From positions 124,001 through 188,000 of the forward strand of contig CBINHC010000002.1 of assembly GCA_966250385.1 (NCBI GenBank): 64,000 nucleotides of DNA. The letters run 5' to 3'. The position numbers and the translations under genes are program-made. The notes below the pieces were generated by a model, which was not told the origin of the DNA, made no database searches, and was given only the letters and a program-made list of their open reading frames with translations. This document shows, piece after piece, positions 26,589-35,815 of this stretch; position 1 is the stretch's first letter; every line of letters begins with the position of its first letter. Origin of the DNA: DASWTL01 sp966250385. Lineage in GTDB: Bacteria > Bacteroidota > Bacteroidia > Sphingobacteriales > Sphingobacteriaceae.

Positions 26589-27827
26589 ATGACAGACCAA
26601 ACCAAACCTCACTTTTCCGGAAATTACCGGGGTATCATCCTGCTGATCGGCGGAATTATCGCCGGCAGCATCCTGGGACTGATCTTCGGAAAAGACATTG
26701 AAGTCCTGAAGCCGGTCGGCGACGTGTTCCTGAACCTGTTGTTCACCGCGGTCATTCCGCTGGTATTCTTTGCCGTCGCTTCCGCCATATCGAGCGTAAG
26801 CGGATCGCAGAAGATCGGCCGGGTGATGGCCGTCATGGTCGTGGTCTTCCTGGCGACGGTCCTGATCTCGGCTTTCCTGACGATCGTGGCCACCTGGTTC
26901 TTTCCCATCCACCAGAGTTTTTCGGGCACGCCACCCGTCGCTGAAGAAGGGACGGGCGGAAGTATCGGGGAGCAGGTCACCAGCCTGCTGACGACCAACG
27001 ACTTTTACCTGCTGCTTTCCCGCAAAAGCATGCTGGCGCTGCTGATCTTTTCTTTTCTGACCGGGTTCGCCGCATTACGGTCCGGGGAAGCCGGCGCACC
27101 GTTCCGGCAGTTCCTGCATGCGGGAAATGAGGTCATGAAACAGCTGCTCATCCTGATCATGAAGGTAGCGCCTGTCGGACTGGGCGCATATTTCGCCTAC
27201 CAGGTCGGCGTATTCGGTCCGCAGCTGTTCGGCACCTATGCCCGTTCCATGGGACTTTACTATGGGTTCGGAATCTTCTATTTTGTCGTCGGATTCAGCT
27301 TTTACGCGTTCGTGGCCGGTGGTGTAGCCGGTGTCCGGCGGTACTGGAAGCATAATATCCTGCCCTCGGCAACCGCCCTGGGAACCTGCAGCAGTATTGC
27401 AAGCATCCCGGCAAACCTGGAGGCCGCCCCCAAGATGGGTATCCGTGAACACGTCTCGAACGTGGTCATTCCGCTGGGCGCCACCCTGCACAAGGACGGT
27501 TCCAGCATTTCCTCCATTGTAAAGATCGTCGTCGCCTTCTCGATCGCGGGCCGCGAGTTCAGCGGCGCCGATACTATTATGATCGCCCTGGGGATCACCA
27601 TCCTGGTCAGCATCGTGGAGGGGGGTATACCGAACGGCGGTTACGTGGGTGAACTGCTGATGATCTCCGCTTACGGATTCCCCGTCGAGGTCCTGCCGGC
27701 AGCGATGATCATCGGGACGCTGGTCGATCCGCTCGCCACCCTGCTGAACTCCACCGGAGACACGGTAGCCGCCATGGTCATTGACCGGTTCGCCGGCGGA
27801 AGGAATGCTACCGTCGGGGTAAGCTAG
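26589..27827 (+). CDS. Dicarboxylate/amino acid:cation symporter
   Basis: A 412-residue membrane transporter of the DAACS family, with about eight hydrophobic segments and two re-entrant loops. TCSSIASIPANLEA is the serine-rich loop of hairpin 1 and PLGATLHKDGSS matches the PIGATxNxDG motif of segment 7; hairpin 2 and segment 8 lie near GGIPNGGYVGE and LLNSTGDTVAAMVIDR. The usual Asp/Arg residues for aspartate binding in segment 8 are altered, so glutamate or aspartate as substrate is not assured. It should use Na+ or H+. Its stop interleaves with that of the YpdA-like gene (CTAG at 27824-27827). Confidence 0.88.
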   Translation: MTDQTKPHFSGNYRGIILLIGGIIAGSILGLIFGKDIEVLKPVGDVFLNLLFTAVIPLVFFAVASAISSVSGSQKIGRVMAVMVVVFLATVLISAFLTIVATWFFPIHQSFSGTPPVAEEGTGGSIGEQVTSLLTTNDFYLLLSRKSMLALLIFSFLTGFAALRSGEAGAPFRQFLHAGNEVMKQLLILIMKVAPVGLGAYFAYQVGVFGPQLFGTYARSMGLYYGFGIFYFVVGFSFYAFVAGGVAGVRRYWKHNILPSATALGTCSSIASIPANLEAAPKMGIREHVSNVVIPLGATLHKDGSSISSIVKIVVAFSIAGREFSGADTIMIALGITILVSIVEGGIPNGGYVGELLMISAYGFPVEVLPAAMIIGTLVDPLATLLNSTGDTVAAMVIDRFAGGRNATVGVS

Positions 27828-28792
27828 GAGCCGGAGACGATCGCCGAAATGATCTTTTCAGCATGGATCCGGGAGTTCTCAATGAACCACACGTGGGTAT
27901 CCATCCCCCCGCAGACGACCCCGGCCAGGTAGATGCCTTTCCGGTTGGTCTCCATCGTTTCCGGATCATGTTCCGGGATCCGCTTGTAGTCCCGGGATAA
28001 ACGAATACCCAGCTTTTCCAGGAACGCGAAATTCGGCTGGTAGCCGGTCATGGCCAGAACGAAGTCGTTCGGGATGGTCAGCCGGCCGCCGGGGGTTTCC
28101 AGATCCACCTCGCCTGAACGGATCGCCAGGATCCGCGAGTTGAAATACGCGGTGATGGAGCCTTCACTGATCCGGTTGATGATATCCGGCCTTACCCAGT
28201 ACTTCACCCGCTCCCCTACTTCCGGCTTGCGGATGACCATCGTCACATGGGCGCCCTTCCGGTAGGTCTCCAGGGCGGCATCCACCGAAGAGTTGTTCGC
28301 GCCTACCACCAGGACCTTCTGCCCCGAGTAATAGTGCGGATCCTTGTAATAATGGCGGACCTTCGGGAGCTCTTCCCCGGGAACGTCCATGTAGTTGGGA
28401 ATATCGTAAAAACCCGTGGCCACCACGATCTTCCGGCACCGGAGCCTGCCCCGGGTCGTAACGACGGTAAATCCGCCCGCTTCTTCCTCTGCCGTAAGGA
28501 CTTCTTCAAATAACCGGAGATTCAGGTCATGCATGCCGGAAACGCGGCGGTAATACTCCAGGGCTTCCGGCCGGGTAGGCTTGGGGTTATTCGAAACAAA
28601 GGGCACACCGCCGATCTCCAGCCTTTCCGAAGTGGAGAAGAACGTCATGTTCTGCGGATAATTATACAGGGAATTGACCAGGCAGCCCTTTTCAACGATC
28701 ACATAGCTTAAACCGGCTCGCTGGGCCTGGATGCCGCATGCCAGGCCGATCGGACCGCCGCCAATGATTAACACGTCAGTTATTGATTCCAT
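27824..28792 (-). CDS. YpdA-like FAD/NAD(P)-binding reductase (putative bacillithiol disulfide reductase)
   Basis: A 322-residue flavin-dependent pyridine nucleotide reductase. GGGPIG (11-16) binds FAD and VVGANNSSVDAALE (about residue 165) binds NADPH; VLAMTGYQPNF is the second FAD segment and GIYLAGVVCGG the C-terminal one. YNYPQNMTFFSTSERLEIGG is characteristic of YpdA, which reduces oxidised bacillithiol with NADPH. Staphylococcal YpdA has a key Cys in GGGPCG; here that position is Ile, with a Cys four residues on (LACG). The ATG at 28792 is chosen; the frame extends upstream without support. Confidence 0.87.
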   Translation of the reverse strand: MESITDVLIIGGGPIGLACGIQAQRAGLSYVIVEKGCLVNSLYNYPQNMTFFSTSERLEIGGVPFVSNNPKPTRPEALEYYRRVSGMHDLNLRLFEEVLTAEEEAGGFTVVTTRGRLRCRKIVVATGFYDIPNYMDVPGEELPKVRHYYKDPHYYSGQKVLVVGANNSSVDAALETYRKGAHVTMVIRKPEVGERVKYWVRPDIINRISEGSITAYFNSRILAIRSGEVDLETPGGRLTIPNDFVLAMTGYQPNFAFLEKLGIRLSRDYKRIPEHDPETMETNRKGIYLAGVVCGGMDTHVWFIENSRIHAEKIISAIVSGS

Positions 28793-28872
28793 AGAAACTA
28801 TAAACAACGAGAGGCTGAAAAGATAACATGAATATCTCTTCAACCTCTCTGAACATTCGTTATTAACCCGGA

Positions 28873-29529
28873 TTACTGGGCCGCCTTGGCATGGTCGGCA
28901 AGGAACTGAGCCAGTCCGCTGTCGGTGAGCGGATGCTTCAGCAGTGCCATGATGGCCGATAACGGTCCGGTCATTACATCCGCTCCCAGTTTGGCACACT
29001 CGATGATGTGCATCGCATGACGAACGGAAGCTGCCAGGATCTGGGTTTCATACCCGTAGTTATCATAGATCAGGCGGATGTCTTCGATCAGGTTCAGTCC
29101 GTCCGTTGAAATATCGTCCAGGCGGCCGATGAACGGAGAAACATAGGTAGCACCGGCTTTTGCAGCCAGAAGGGCCTGACCCGCAGAAAAGACCAGGGTA
29201 CAATTCGTACGGATACCTTTTGAACTGAAGTATTTGGTCGCCTTAACGCCTTCTTTGATCATGGGAACCTTCACGACGATCTTACTGTCGAGGGCCGCCA
29301 GGGCTTCGCCTTCAGCTACCATCTCTTCAAATGTGGTCGAGATCACCTCGGCGCTGACGTCGCCGTCGACGATCGCGCAGATCGCTTTGTAATGGTTGAT
29401 GATATTTTCCTGGCCCGTAATTCCTTCCTTGGCCATCAGGCTGGGATTGGTGGTTACACCGTCCAGAACGCCAAGATCCTGAGCCTCTTTAATCTGAGCC
29501 AGGTTTGCAGTATCAATAAAAAATTTCAT
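28873..29529 (-). CDS. Transaldolase / fructose-6-phosphate aldolase family enzyme
   Basis: A 218-residue small transaldolase-type TIM barrel. MKFFIDTANLAQIKEAQDLGVLDGVTTNPSL is the family N-terminus, the Schiff-base Lys lies in IVVKVPMI (about residue 87), and FSAGQALLAAKAGATYVSPFIGR follows. Members act either as fructose-6-phosphate aldolases or as short transaldolases; sequence reading alone does not decide. In a Bacteroidota genome a transaldolase role in the pentose phosphate pathway is at least as likely. The ATG at 29529 gives the usual length. Codon use is biased, as expected for a highly expressed gene. Confidence 0.93.
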   Translation of the reverse strand: MKFFIDTANLAQIKEAQDLGVLDGVTTNPSLMAKEGITGQENIINHYKAICAIVDGDVSAEVISTTFEEMVAEGEALAALDSKIVVKVPMIKEGVKATKYFSSKGIRTNCTLVFSAGQALLAAKAGATYVSPFIGRLDDISTDGLNLIEDIRLIYDNYGYETQILAASVRHAMHIIECAKLGADVMTGPLSAIMALLKHPLTDSGLAQFLADHAKAAQ

Positions 29530-29621
29530 GGTTTAGATATTTATCTTGCTGTACCCATCGGATCTCCTGGAAGAGAACCGGCCCCGAGCAGGATGACAGA
29601 TGAAAAAATTAGTAAAAAAAA

Positions 29622-29717
29622 ATGGGCAAGCCCCTTTTATCGCACCGCTACAACCTCCTACCCTTGCTATGTTCCCATCCTGGGGGAGTTCGAAGGGAGC
29701 TGGTCGTAAAAGACTTA
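29622..29717 (-). ncRNA. ffs: Signal recognition particle RNA (4.5S type, small)
   Basis: On the minus strand the apical domain reads CCCAGGATGGGAACATAGCAAGGG, with the conserved CAGG ... GGAA tetraloop ... AGCA layout of SRP domain IV. Flanking arms pair: AACTCC with GGAGGTT, and CGACC-A-GCT with AGC-GGT-GCG. A -7 box lies just upstream (29725-29732) and a short GC hairpin followed by a T run lies at the 3' end. Ends are estimated to within about ten bases. The RNA binds Ffh for membrane protein targeting. Confidence 0.88.
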
Positions 29718-29724
29718 CCCACCG

Positions 29725-29732
29725 CAAAAGTA
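29725..29732 (-). promoter_or_regulatory. -7 promoter box for SRP RNA
   Basis: TACTTTTG on the minus strand is an exact TAnnTTTG match, placed 7-10 bases before the estimated 5' end of the SRP RNA. Confidence 0.7.
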
Positions 29733-29864
29733 GCAATTTTTCGGGAATCCGGGGATTATTCTGAATATTTTTAGCATACCGGGGTAACACCCTGAGGCCG
29801 TGCGCTTTAAAATCCGGTTATCCGGCATCTTTTGATTTGCCACAGGGAATACGGACTTTTGGGC

Positions 29865-30218
29865 ATGACATTAGAAGACATTCAGACTATTTGCCGCTCG
29901 CTCCCGGCGGTCACCGAGGATATCAAATGGGAAGACCATCTCTGCTTCTCCATCGGCGGAAAAATGTTCCTGGTAACCGCACCGGATAATTTCCCGGTCA
30001 GCGCCTCCATCAAGACCTCGGACGAGAACTTCGACCTGCTTGCTGCACGGCCCGGCTTCAAGCCCGCCCCCTATATGGCCCGCAATAAATGGGTCTTCAT
30101 GGAAGATATCACCCTGCTGGACCGGGCCGAGTGGAAGGGCTATATCACCGAAGCCTACAGGCTGGTCAGCCAGAAGCTGCCTAAAAAGTTCCTGAGGGAA
30201 CACGGGCTGACCGACTAG
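29865..30218 (+). CDS. MmcQ/YjbR family protein
   Basis: A 117-residue protein of the MmcQ/YjbR family. LEDIQTICRSLPAVTEDIKWEDHLCFSIGGKMFLV and PAPYMARNKWVFMED are typical. The family has a double-wing DNA-binding-like fold, but its function is not established. It should be cytoplasmic. The ATG at 29865 follows an imperfect -7-like box (GACTTTTG) by three bases, resembling the leaderless arrangement of other genes here. It ends before a bidirectional terminator shared with the SusD gene. Confidence 0.88.
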   Translation: MTLEDIQTICRSLPAVTEDIKWEDHLCFSIGGKMFLVTAPDNFPVSASIKTSDENFDLLAARPGFKPAPYMARNKWVFMEDITLLDRAEWKGYITEAYRLVSQKLPKKFLREHGLTD

Positions 30219-30251
30219 GGGCCCGCTGCCCCGCGCTTGAGATACTTTCAC

Positions 30252-30290
30252 AAAAAAAGCCTTGCCAGGGATCCTGACAAGGCTTTTATG
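30252..30290. terminator. Bidirectional terminator between mmcQ-like gene and susD-like gene
   Basis: A 10-bp perfect stem (30255-30264 with 30278-30287) starts with A residues on one side and ends with T residues on the other, so it can terminate both converging genes. Confidence 0.85.
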
Positions 30291-30305
30291 TTGAATGGCG
30301 GGATA

Positions 30306-31712
30306 TTAATAACCCGGATTCGGAGTCATGTTCTTATTGGCATCCAGTTCCGTTTGCGGAATCGGAAGGACCCGCTTGGTGCTGCCATAGGCAACGGTAA
30401 GCGGAGTTTTACCTCTTCCGGTAATATCCAGTTTCAAACGGTTCAGGGTGTGGAACCGGTCTCCTTCGAAAGCCAGCTCTTTTCTTCTTTCCAGAATGAT
30501 GTCATCGAACAGCTGGGTTCCTGCTGAAGTGTAGGTCAGCGACGGATCTCTCTGCTCAACCAGGTCGTTCAGGTAAGTCCGTGCTTTGCCCTCGTCATTG
30601 GTTTTGTAAGCCGCTTCAGCAGCGATCAGGTAAACATCAGAGATACGGATCACTTTCTTGTCGTCACGGTCACCGCCTACGTTTTTGAATTTCGTAACGA
30701 TGTAAGCCGGGCTCTCCGCTCTTGGACGAGCACCAACCTGGATCAGTTCCTTTCTTACGTCTGTTGCAGAGTAAAGATCGTACAGACCCTTGGTAGCAAG
30801 GTTTTGACCGTATCCGGTCTGGCTGTAGATGTAAGCCAGTTCGTCTACACCGTTGTTATCGGTTTCAGTAGCGACAACCTCGAACAGGGTCTCAACTTTG
30901 TTGGTATTTGGTTTTGGTTCAGCCCAGAATCCGACAACGTTTTCCAATGGCAGCAACTGGTATCCGCTGTTGTTGATCACTTCTTCAGCGTACTCCAGCG
31001 CTTTTGCATTACCATCAGCATCGCCTTTGGTCAGATTCACTTTGGCAGCAACGGCTCTTGCAGCGTATTTGGAGAAACGTGAAGTACCTGCATTCTGAGT
31101 CATTAACTCATAAGCCTTGTCCAGGTCGGACAGGATCTGCGCATAAACCTCGCCGACGGTATTCCGTGCGGGCTCGCTGTCGATGTTGAACTCAGTGACG
31201 ATCGGCACGCCCGGAGCGCTTGGATCCTCTGTGTAAGGTTTACCGAAGTGACGTACCAGTTCGAAGTACATCAGGCCGCGGATCGCATAGGCTTCACCTT
31301 TGTACTGATTGATGGTCGCAGGGGTTCCGCCTTCCGGATTTGAATTGATCACCCGGTTAGCACGCTGGATCACGGAATATGCCTGGTTCCAGATTCCGGC
31401 AACGTCACCGTCTGTTCTGGTCAGACTGTAACCGTTGAAGAATGTGAAGTATCCGGAGTTGCTGGACGATACGAATGTATTGTCACCCAGCAGGTCACCG
31501 ATAACCGGCAGTGTCTGACCGTAAAGAGTCGAAGAATTCAAACCTGAGTAGGTTCCTCTCAGTGCAGAAAGCACGTCATACTCAGAAACCAGGGCTTTGG
31601 AAGCGTCGATCGCGGTTGATGGTCCCTCATCAAGGAAATCTTCCTTGCAGGCGCCCAGCAGACTCACAGCGATTAAGCCCGGTAGTAATATATTTCTAAA
31701 CTGTAATTTCAT
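30306..31712 (-). CDS. SusD/RagB family nutrient-binding outer membrane lipoprotein
   Basis: A 468-residue lipoprotein; signal peptide ends at SLLGAC (Cys 22). The SusD fold is shown by DFLDEGPSTAID, the early helix VLSALRGTYSGLN, the TPR-like segment YKGEAYAIRGLMYFELVRHFGKPY, and the C-terminal RISDVYLIAAEAAYKTNDE ... FDDIILERRKELAFEGDRFHTLNRLK. It would cap the SusC transporter at the cell surface and bind the incoming nutrient, often a glycan. It lies 21 bases after susC on the same strand. Base composition is visibly lower in GC than its neighbours. Confidence 0.96.
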   Translation of the reverse strand: MKLQFRNILLPGLIAVSLLGACKEDFLDEGPSTAIDASKALVSEYDVLSALRGTYSGLNSSTLYGQTLPVIGDLLGDNTFVSSSNSGYFTFFNGYSLTRTDGDVAGIWNQAYSVIQRANRVINSNPEGGTPATINQYKGEAYAIRGLMYFELVRHFGKPYTEDPSAPGVPIVTEFNIDSEPARNTVGEVYAQILSDLDKAYELMTQNAGTSRFSKYAARAVAAKVNLTKGDADGNAKALEYAEEVINNSGYQLLPLENVVGFWAEPKPNTNKVETLFEVVATETDNNGVDELAYIYSQTGYGQNLATKGLYDLYSATDVRKELIQVGARPRAESPAYIVTKFKNVGGDRDDKKVIRISDVYLIAAEAAYKTNDEGKARTYLNDLVEQRDPSLTYTSAGTQLFDDIILERRKELAFEGDRFHTLNRLKLDITGRGKTPLTVAYGSTKRVLPIPQTELDANKNMTPNPGY

Positions 31713-31733
31713 TTCTGAATGTCTTATTAATGA

Positions 31734-34700
31734 TTATAAACCTACGTTTAATCCGAAAGTGAACGTTTTAGGAACGTCGATATCGAAGTTGGTTGTACCG
31801 CCTACGCCACCTGCTTCAGGGTCATATGGAAGGTACTCGTCTTTCGTAGATGTCCAGATGTTGGTTCCTCTTACGTATACTTTAACGTTGGAAAGTTTTG
31901 CTTTACTGATCAGGCTCTTCGGCAGGGTGTAACCTACGGTCAGATCTCTCAGACGGATGAAGTCGCCGCTGTTCAGGATACGGTCAGAAGTTCTGTAAGA
32001 ACCTGTACCATCGTAATCCATACGCGGAACGTTGGTGATATCACCTGGCTTCTGCCATCTGGTCAGCTCAGTTGCCCGCTGGTTGTATGAACCGTTGTAG
32101 TAACCTTCAGAGTTCAGATACTGGAAGTACGGATCATAGATGTAATTACCAAAGCTGTAGTAGAACATCGCATCCAGGGTCAGGCCTTTGTATGCAACTG
32201 CAGTACCTGCACTACCGAACGCTTTAGGAGCAGCGCTTTTGCCGGTCAGTGAACGTTTGGCACTTGCATAGTTGTTGGTTGTCTGTGAACGGGTGTCATC
32301 AGTATACCACAGCGGGTCACCGTTTGCAGGATCCACACCAGCCCATAATGGCAGGTAGTAAGTCTGGTAATCATAACCTACTTTACGGATGAACGGGGAA
32401 GATACCTGATCATCTTTCACAAGCTCAAGGATTTCGTTCTTGTTCTTAGAGATATTGAAGTTCACATCCCATTTGAAATCACCTGCAACAACAGGAGTAC
32501 CGGAGATCGCGAACTCAACACCACTGTTCTTCATCGCACCGATGTTTTCCAGGCGGCTTAAGAAACCTGTAGTCGCAGACAAGGGTCTGTTCATCAGCAA
32601 TGAGGTGGTTTTTCTTGAATAGTACTCAGCAGTAACGTTTAACCGGTCACCGAAGAAAGACACGTCAGCACCGATATCCAGTGGCTTGTTTTTCTCCCAG
32701 GTCAGGTTTTCGTTTCCGATTGAAGACGGAGCACTACCTACTTCACCTGCATAGGAAGCAGTGTAAGAGTACAATGGTCTCCAGCTGTAGTTACCGATTC
32801 CGGCGTTACCGTTCACACCGTAAGATGCACGGAGTTTCAGCTGAGTGATCCAGTTGATGTCTTTGATGAACTCTTCCTGATCAAGGTTCCAGCTACCACC
32901 TACGGACCAGAAGTTACCGAAACGGTTTTCAGATCCGAAACGGGATGAACCGTCACGACGGAAACTACCGGAAAGAACATATTTACCTTTGTAGCTTACA
33001 TCAGCGATACCCAGGATAGATGCGAAGCTGTATGCTTCATTGGTTCCGGCAGCGGTCAATGGAATAGCCCCGACTGAAGGAACGGTGTAGTCGATGTTCA
33101 AAGGAACGTTCGAAGATGCGATAGACGCAGAACGGTATTTGGACTTCTGAGCTTCGTAACCGGCAGTGATGTTGGCGATCAGGTTGTTATCACCTGTCAC
33201 GTTCCACTTGTAGTTCAGCAAGTTGGTCCATACATAGTTGAAATAACGGGTGTCATAACGGTAAGAGTAACCGTTTGCAGCCTCACCGTCACCATACATT
33301 GGGTTGTTGTAGGAATCTTCCTCCAGATTGTTGTAATCGATACCGAATTTGGTACTGAATTTCAGGTTAGGAAGGATCTTGTACTCACCAAAAATATTAC
33401 CCACACTTTTCAGTGTGCTGTTGTTGTTCTTGTCGTAAGCCAGGATCGCAACCGGATTGAATGGTGACTGGAATGCAGCACCGGTATTCAGGTTTCCGTT
33501 TGCATCATAAGGTGCAAGGTCAGGCATCAGGAACAATGAGCTCATGACCGGGTTAGAGAAATAACCGCTGTTCAGAGGTCCTACCTGTCCTGAAGAAGCG
33601 ACCATCAGGCTTGTACCGAAAGCAATCTTGTCATTCAGGTTGTGCTTGATGTTAAATCGGCCGGTGATCCGGTCGAATTCGGATGTTTTAACGGTACCCT
33701 GCTGTTTAAAGTAACCGCCGGACAGTGAAAACTGAGTTTTCTCGTTTCCGCCGTCAGCAGATAAGTTGTACTGCTGGGTAACGCCTGTTTGTTTGATCTG
33801 GTCATACCAGTTCGTGTTTACGGTAGGATCTGTTCCGTATACGTCCAGGATGAAATCACGGATGTTATCCTTGTTCAGCTCGTAAGCCTCAACATAGTAA
33901 GGATTGTTCAGGAACGCCTCGTCCATCAGCATCAGGTTCTCTTCAGTGGTCAGCGGACGGGTTTTTTCGTTGTAGTAAGCGCGGCTGGCCACACCGGTCT
34001 CGGCATCGAAACGCAGTTTGGTTTTTCCGGCTTTACCGCTTTTGGTGGTAATCACGATAACCCCGTTTGCAGCACGTGATCCGTAAATGGAAGAAGCAGA
34101 CGCATCTTTCAGTACGGAAAGGCTTTCGATATCATTCGGGTTGATACCGGCTAACGCATTGGCTGTAGTGGTGTTACGGGAGATATCTCCGGATTCGATA
34201 GGCACACCGTCCACGACTACCAATGGAGCAGAGCTGGCGGTCATGGAACCGATACCGCGGATACGGATCTGCTGAGCAGAACCAGGCTGGCCGGAAGCAC
34301 CCACAGACTGAAGTCCGGGAACCTTACCCTGGATCGCCTTATCGAAGGAACTCATAGGGACGTTTTCCAGTTCTTCCGCTTTTACCTGTGAGATCGCACC
34401 GGTTTGCGTTGCTTTTGTCTGATTCTGGTAACCCGTTACCACGACTTCAGATAATTGCTTGGCGTCTGATACCAGGGTCACGTTAAAAGAGTTCGAAGAA
34501 ATCGCAACTTCTTTTGTTGAATAACCAATGTAGGTAAAGACCAATGTCTTTGCGTCAGCGGGAACGCTGATCGAATAATTTCCTTCCATTCCTGTAGAGG
34601 CACCGATGTTAGTACCTTTTACACGAACAGAAACACCTGGCAAGGGCAGACCATCGTCTGCGCCAGTTACCTTTCCGGTAATTGTCCTGTTTTGAGCAAA

Positions 34701-34757
34701 CACGCTGCTGACAGCAAGTAAACTCACAACAAGAAACGCGAGTAATCTTTGTTTCAT
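31734..34757 (-). CDS. SusC/RagA family TonB-linked outer membrane transporter
   Basis: A 1007-residue TonB-dependent transporter. Signal peptide 1-21, then a carboxypeptidase-regulatory-like domain (about 22-105), then the plug domain with VVVTGYQNQ as a TonB-box-like region, QIRIRGIGS and the SusC signature LVVVDGVPIE, then the beta-barrel ending in an aromatic-poor terminal strand FTFGLNVGL. It imports a ligand delivered by SusD using energy from TonB-ExbBD. No adjacent glycoside hydrolase, sulfatase or peptidase is present, so the substrate is unknown. It lacks the extra N-terminal domain used by sigma/anti-sigma-linked members. Confidence 0.96.
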   Translation of the reverse strand: MKQRLLAFLVVSLLAVSSVFAQNRTITGKVTGADDGLPLPGVSVRVKGTNIGASTGMEGNYSISVPADAKTLVFTYIGYSTKEVAISSNSFNVTLVSDAKQLSEVVVTGYQNQTKATQTGAISQVKAEELENVPMSSFDKAIQGKVPGLQSVGASGQPGSAQQIRIRGIGSMTASSAPLVVVDGVPIESGDISRNTTTANALAGINPNDIESLSVLKDASASSIYGSRAANGVIVITTKSGKAGKTKLRFDAETGVASRAYYNEKTRPLTTEENLMLMDEAFLNNPYYVEAYELNKDNIRDFILDVYGTDPTVNTNWYDQIKQTGVTQQYNLSADGGNEKTQFSLSGGYFKQQGTVKTSEFDRITGRFNIKHNLNDKIAFGTSLMVASSGQVGPLNSGYFSNPVMSSLFLMPDLAPYDANGNLNTGAAFQSPFNPVAILAYDKNNNSTLKSVGNIFGEYKILPNLKFSTKFGIDYNNLEEDSYNNPMYGDGEAANGYSYRYDTRYFNYVWTNLLNYKWNVTGDNNLIANITAGYEAQKSKYRSASIASSNVPLNIDYTVPSVGAIPLTAAGTNEAYSFASILGIADVSYKGKYVLSGSFRRDGSSRFGSENRFGNFWSVGGSWNLDQEEFIKDINWITQLKLRASYGVNGNAGIGNYSWRPLYSYTASYAGEVGSAPSSIGNENLTWEKNKPLDIGADVSFFGDRLNVTAEYYSRKTTSLLMNRPLSATTGFLSRLENIGAMKNSGVEFAISGTPVVAGDFKWDVNFNISKNKNEILELVKDDQVSSPFIRKVGYDYQTYYLPLWAGVDPANGDPLWYTDDTRSQTTNNYASAKRSLTGKSAAPKAFGSAGTAVAYKGLTLDAMFYYSFGNYIYDPYFQYLNSEGYYNGSYNQRATELTRWQKPGDITNVPRMDYDGTGSYRTSDRILNSGDFIRLRDLTVGYTLPKSLISKAKLSNVKVYVRGTNIWTSTKDEYLPYDPEAGGVGGTTNFDIDVPKTFTFGLNVGL

Positions 34758-34885
34758 TTGTTTGGGTAAATAGTTAATAATTCAAATTGTAATATTAGGG
34801 GTAAAGAAGGGGCCGGAATGTGCAGAAATCACCAAGTTTGGGCGGTTTTCGAACTTTGTGTACTTGTAACACTAATATGACAAAC

Positions 34886-34911
34886 AAAAAGCGGGAAGTG
34901 TCCCGCTTTTT
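34886..34911 (-). terminator. Terminator after AraC regulator gene
   Basis: An 11-bp perfect stem (34886-34896 with 34901-34911) with a four-base loop begins one base after the AraC stop codon and is followed on the minus strand by T residues. It isolates the VOC-AraC unit from susC. Confidence 0.88.
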
Positions 34912-34912
34912 C

Positions 34913-35815
34913 TTAATTCATCCGGAAGGTCTTCGGCGTAACGCTGAACGTATTTTTGAACAGCCTGCTGAACGAACTGGCGTCCTCGAATCCGACGATC
35001 TGTACGATCTCGTTCACTGGGTACTTGGTCGTCTTCAGCAGATGGCGGGCCTGTTTCAGCCGGACGTCGGTCAGAAACTGGTGTGGAGACATATTATAGG
35101 CCTGCTTGAAATTCCGGAGCAGGTGATTGACGGACATGAACGCATTCCCCGCGATTTCTTCGAGCTTCAGATCCTTGCTGTAGTTGCTGATGATGTAATC
35201 CTTGGCGACGGTAAGTCTCCGGACGATCTCCTCGCGGGTCGCGGTATTCATGATGTGCAGTGCCCGGCTCTTGCAGAACACCTCATTATTATAGATCCGG
35301 TAGTAATTAAGCAGGCAATGGTACAGATACTCATCATACAGCAGTTCATCGGCCACACCCTCTTCCAGCGTCCGCTTCAGATGCTGCAGGTTATATTTCA
35401 TATCGCCTTGAAGGGGATGCATCGTCTCCAGGAAATTCCACGGATTGTATTCCGCCCCGTGCGGCTGATCCAGCAGCTCGCTTTCGGAGGCCTCCATGGA
35501 GCGCCGGAAGTCATGGATATACGCCCGGTCGAACTGAACCGAAAATGCCTGGACCGGATCCAGGGACCGGATCTCGCTTTTATAGACTGTTCCGTGATTG
35601 AGGACGAGGAAATTGCCCGGGAACAGGTTGATCTGGCGCTTGCCTACCGTATAGGCTTCACTGCCATGGTAAACCACGTTGATGGAAAAATTAGACTGAT
35701 CACTGCCGTAGGAGCCTTTGTTCGTGGTCTCACTGATGATCGTATTATGATTGGATAGCACCTTCTCGTATCTCATCGCACAACTCGTTATATAAAGGTC
35801 ATTAATAGGGGGCAT
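34913..35815 (-). CDS. AraC family transcriptional regulator
   Basis: A 300-residue regulator. The N-terminal 170 residues look like a cupin-type sensor (VYHGSEAYTVGKRQINLFPGNFLVLNHG). The C-terminal 100 residues contain the two helix-turn-helix motifs of AraC proteins: LKLEEIAGNAFMSVNHLLRNFKQAYNMSPHQFL and YPVNEIVQIVGFEDASSFSRLFKNTFSVTPKTFR. Its start overlaps the VOC stop by one base (TAATG). It lies directly upstream of the SusC/SusD pair on the same strand, so it is a candidate regulator of that pair; the inducer is unknown. Confidence 0.92.
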   Translation of the reverse strand: MPPINDLYITSCAMRYEKVLSNHNTIISETTNKGSYGSDQSNFSINVVYHGSEAYTVGKRQINLFPGNFLVLNHGTVYKSEIRSLDPVQAFSVQFDRAYIHDFRRSMEASESELLDQPHGAEYNPWNFLETMHPLQGDMKYNLQHLKRTLEEGVADELLYDEYLYHCLLNYYRIYNNEVFCKSRALHIMNTATREEIVRRLTVAKDYIISNYSKDLKLEEIAGNAFMSVNHLLRNFKQAYNMSPHQFLTDVRLKQARHLLKTTKYPVNEIVQIVGFEDASSFSRLFKNTFSVTPKTFRMN

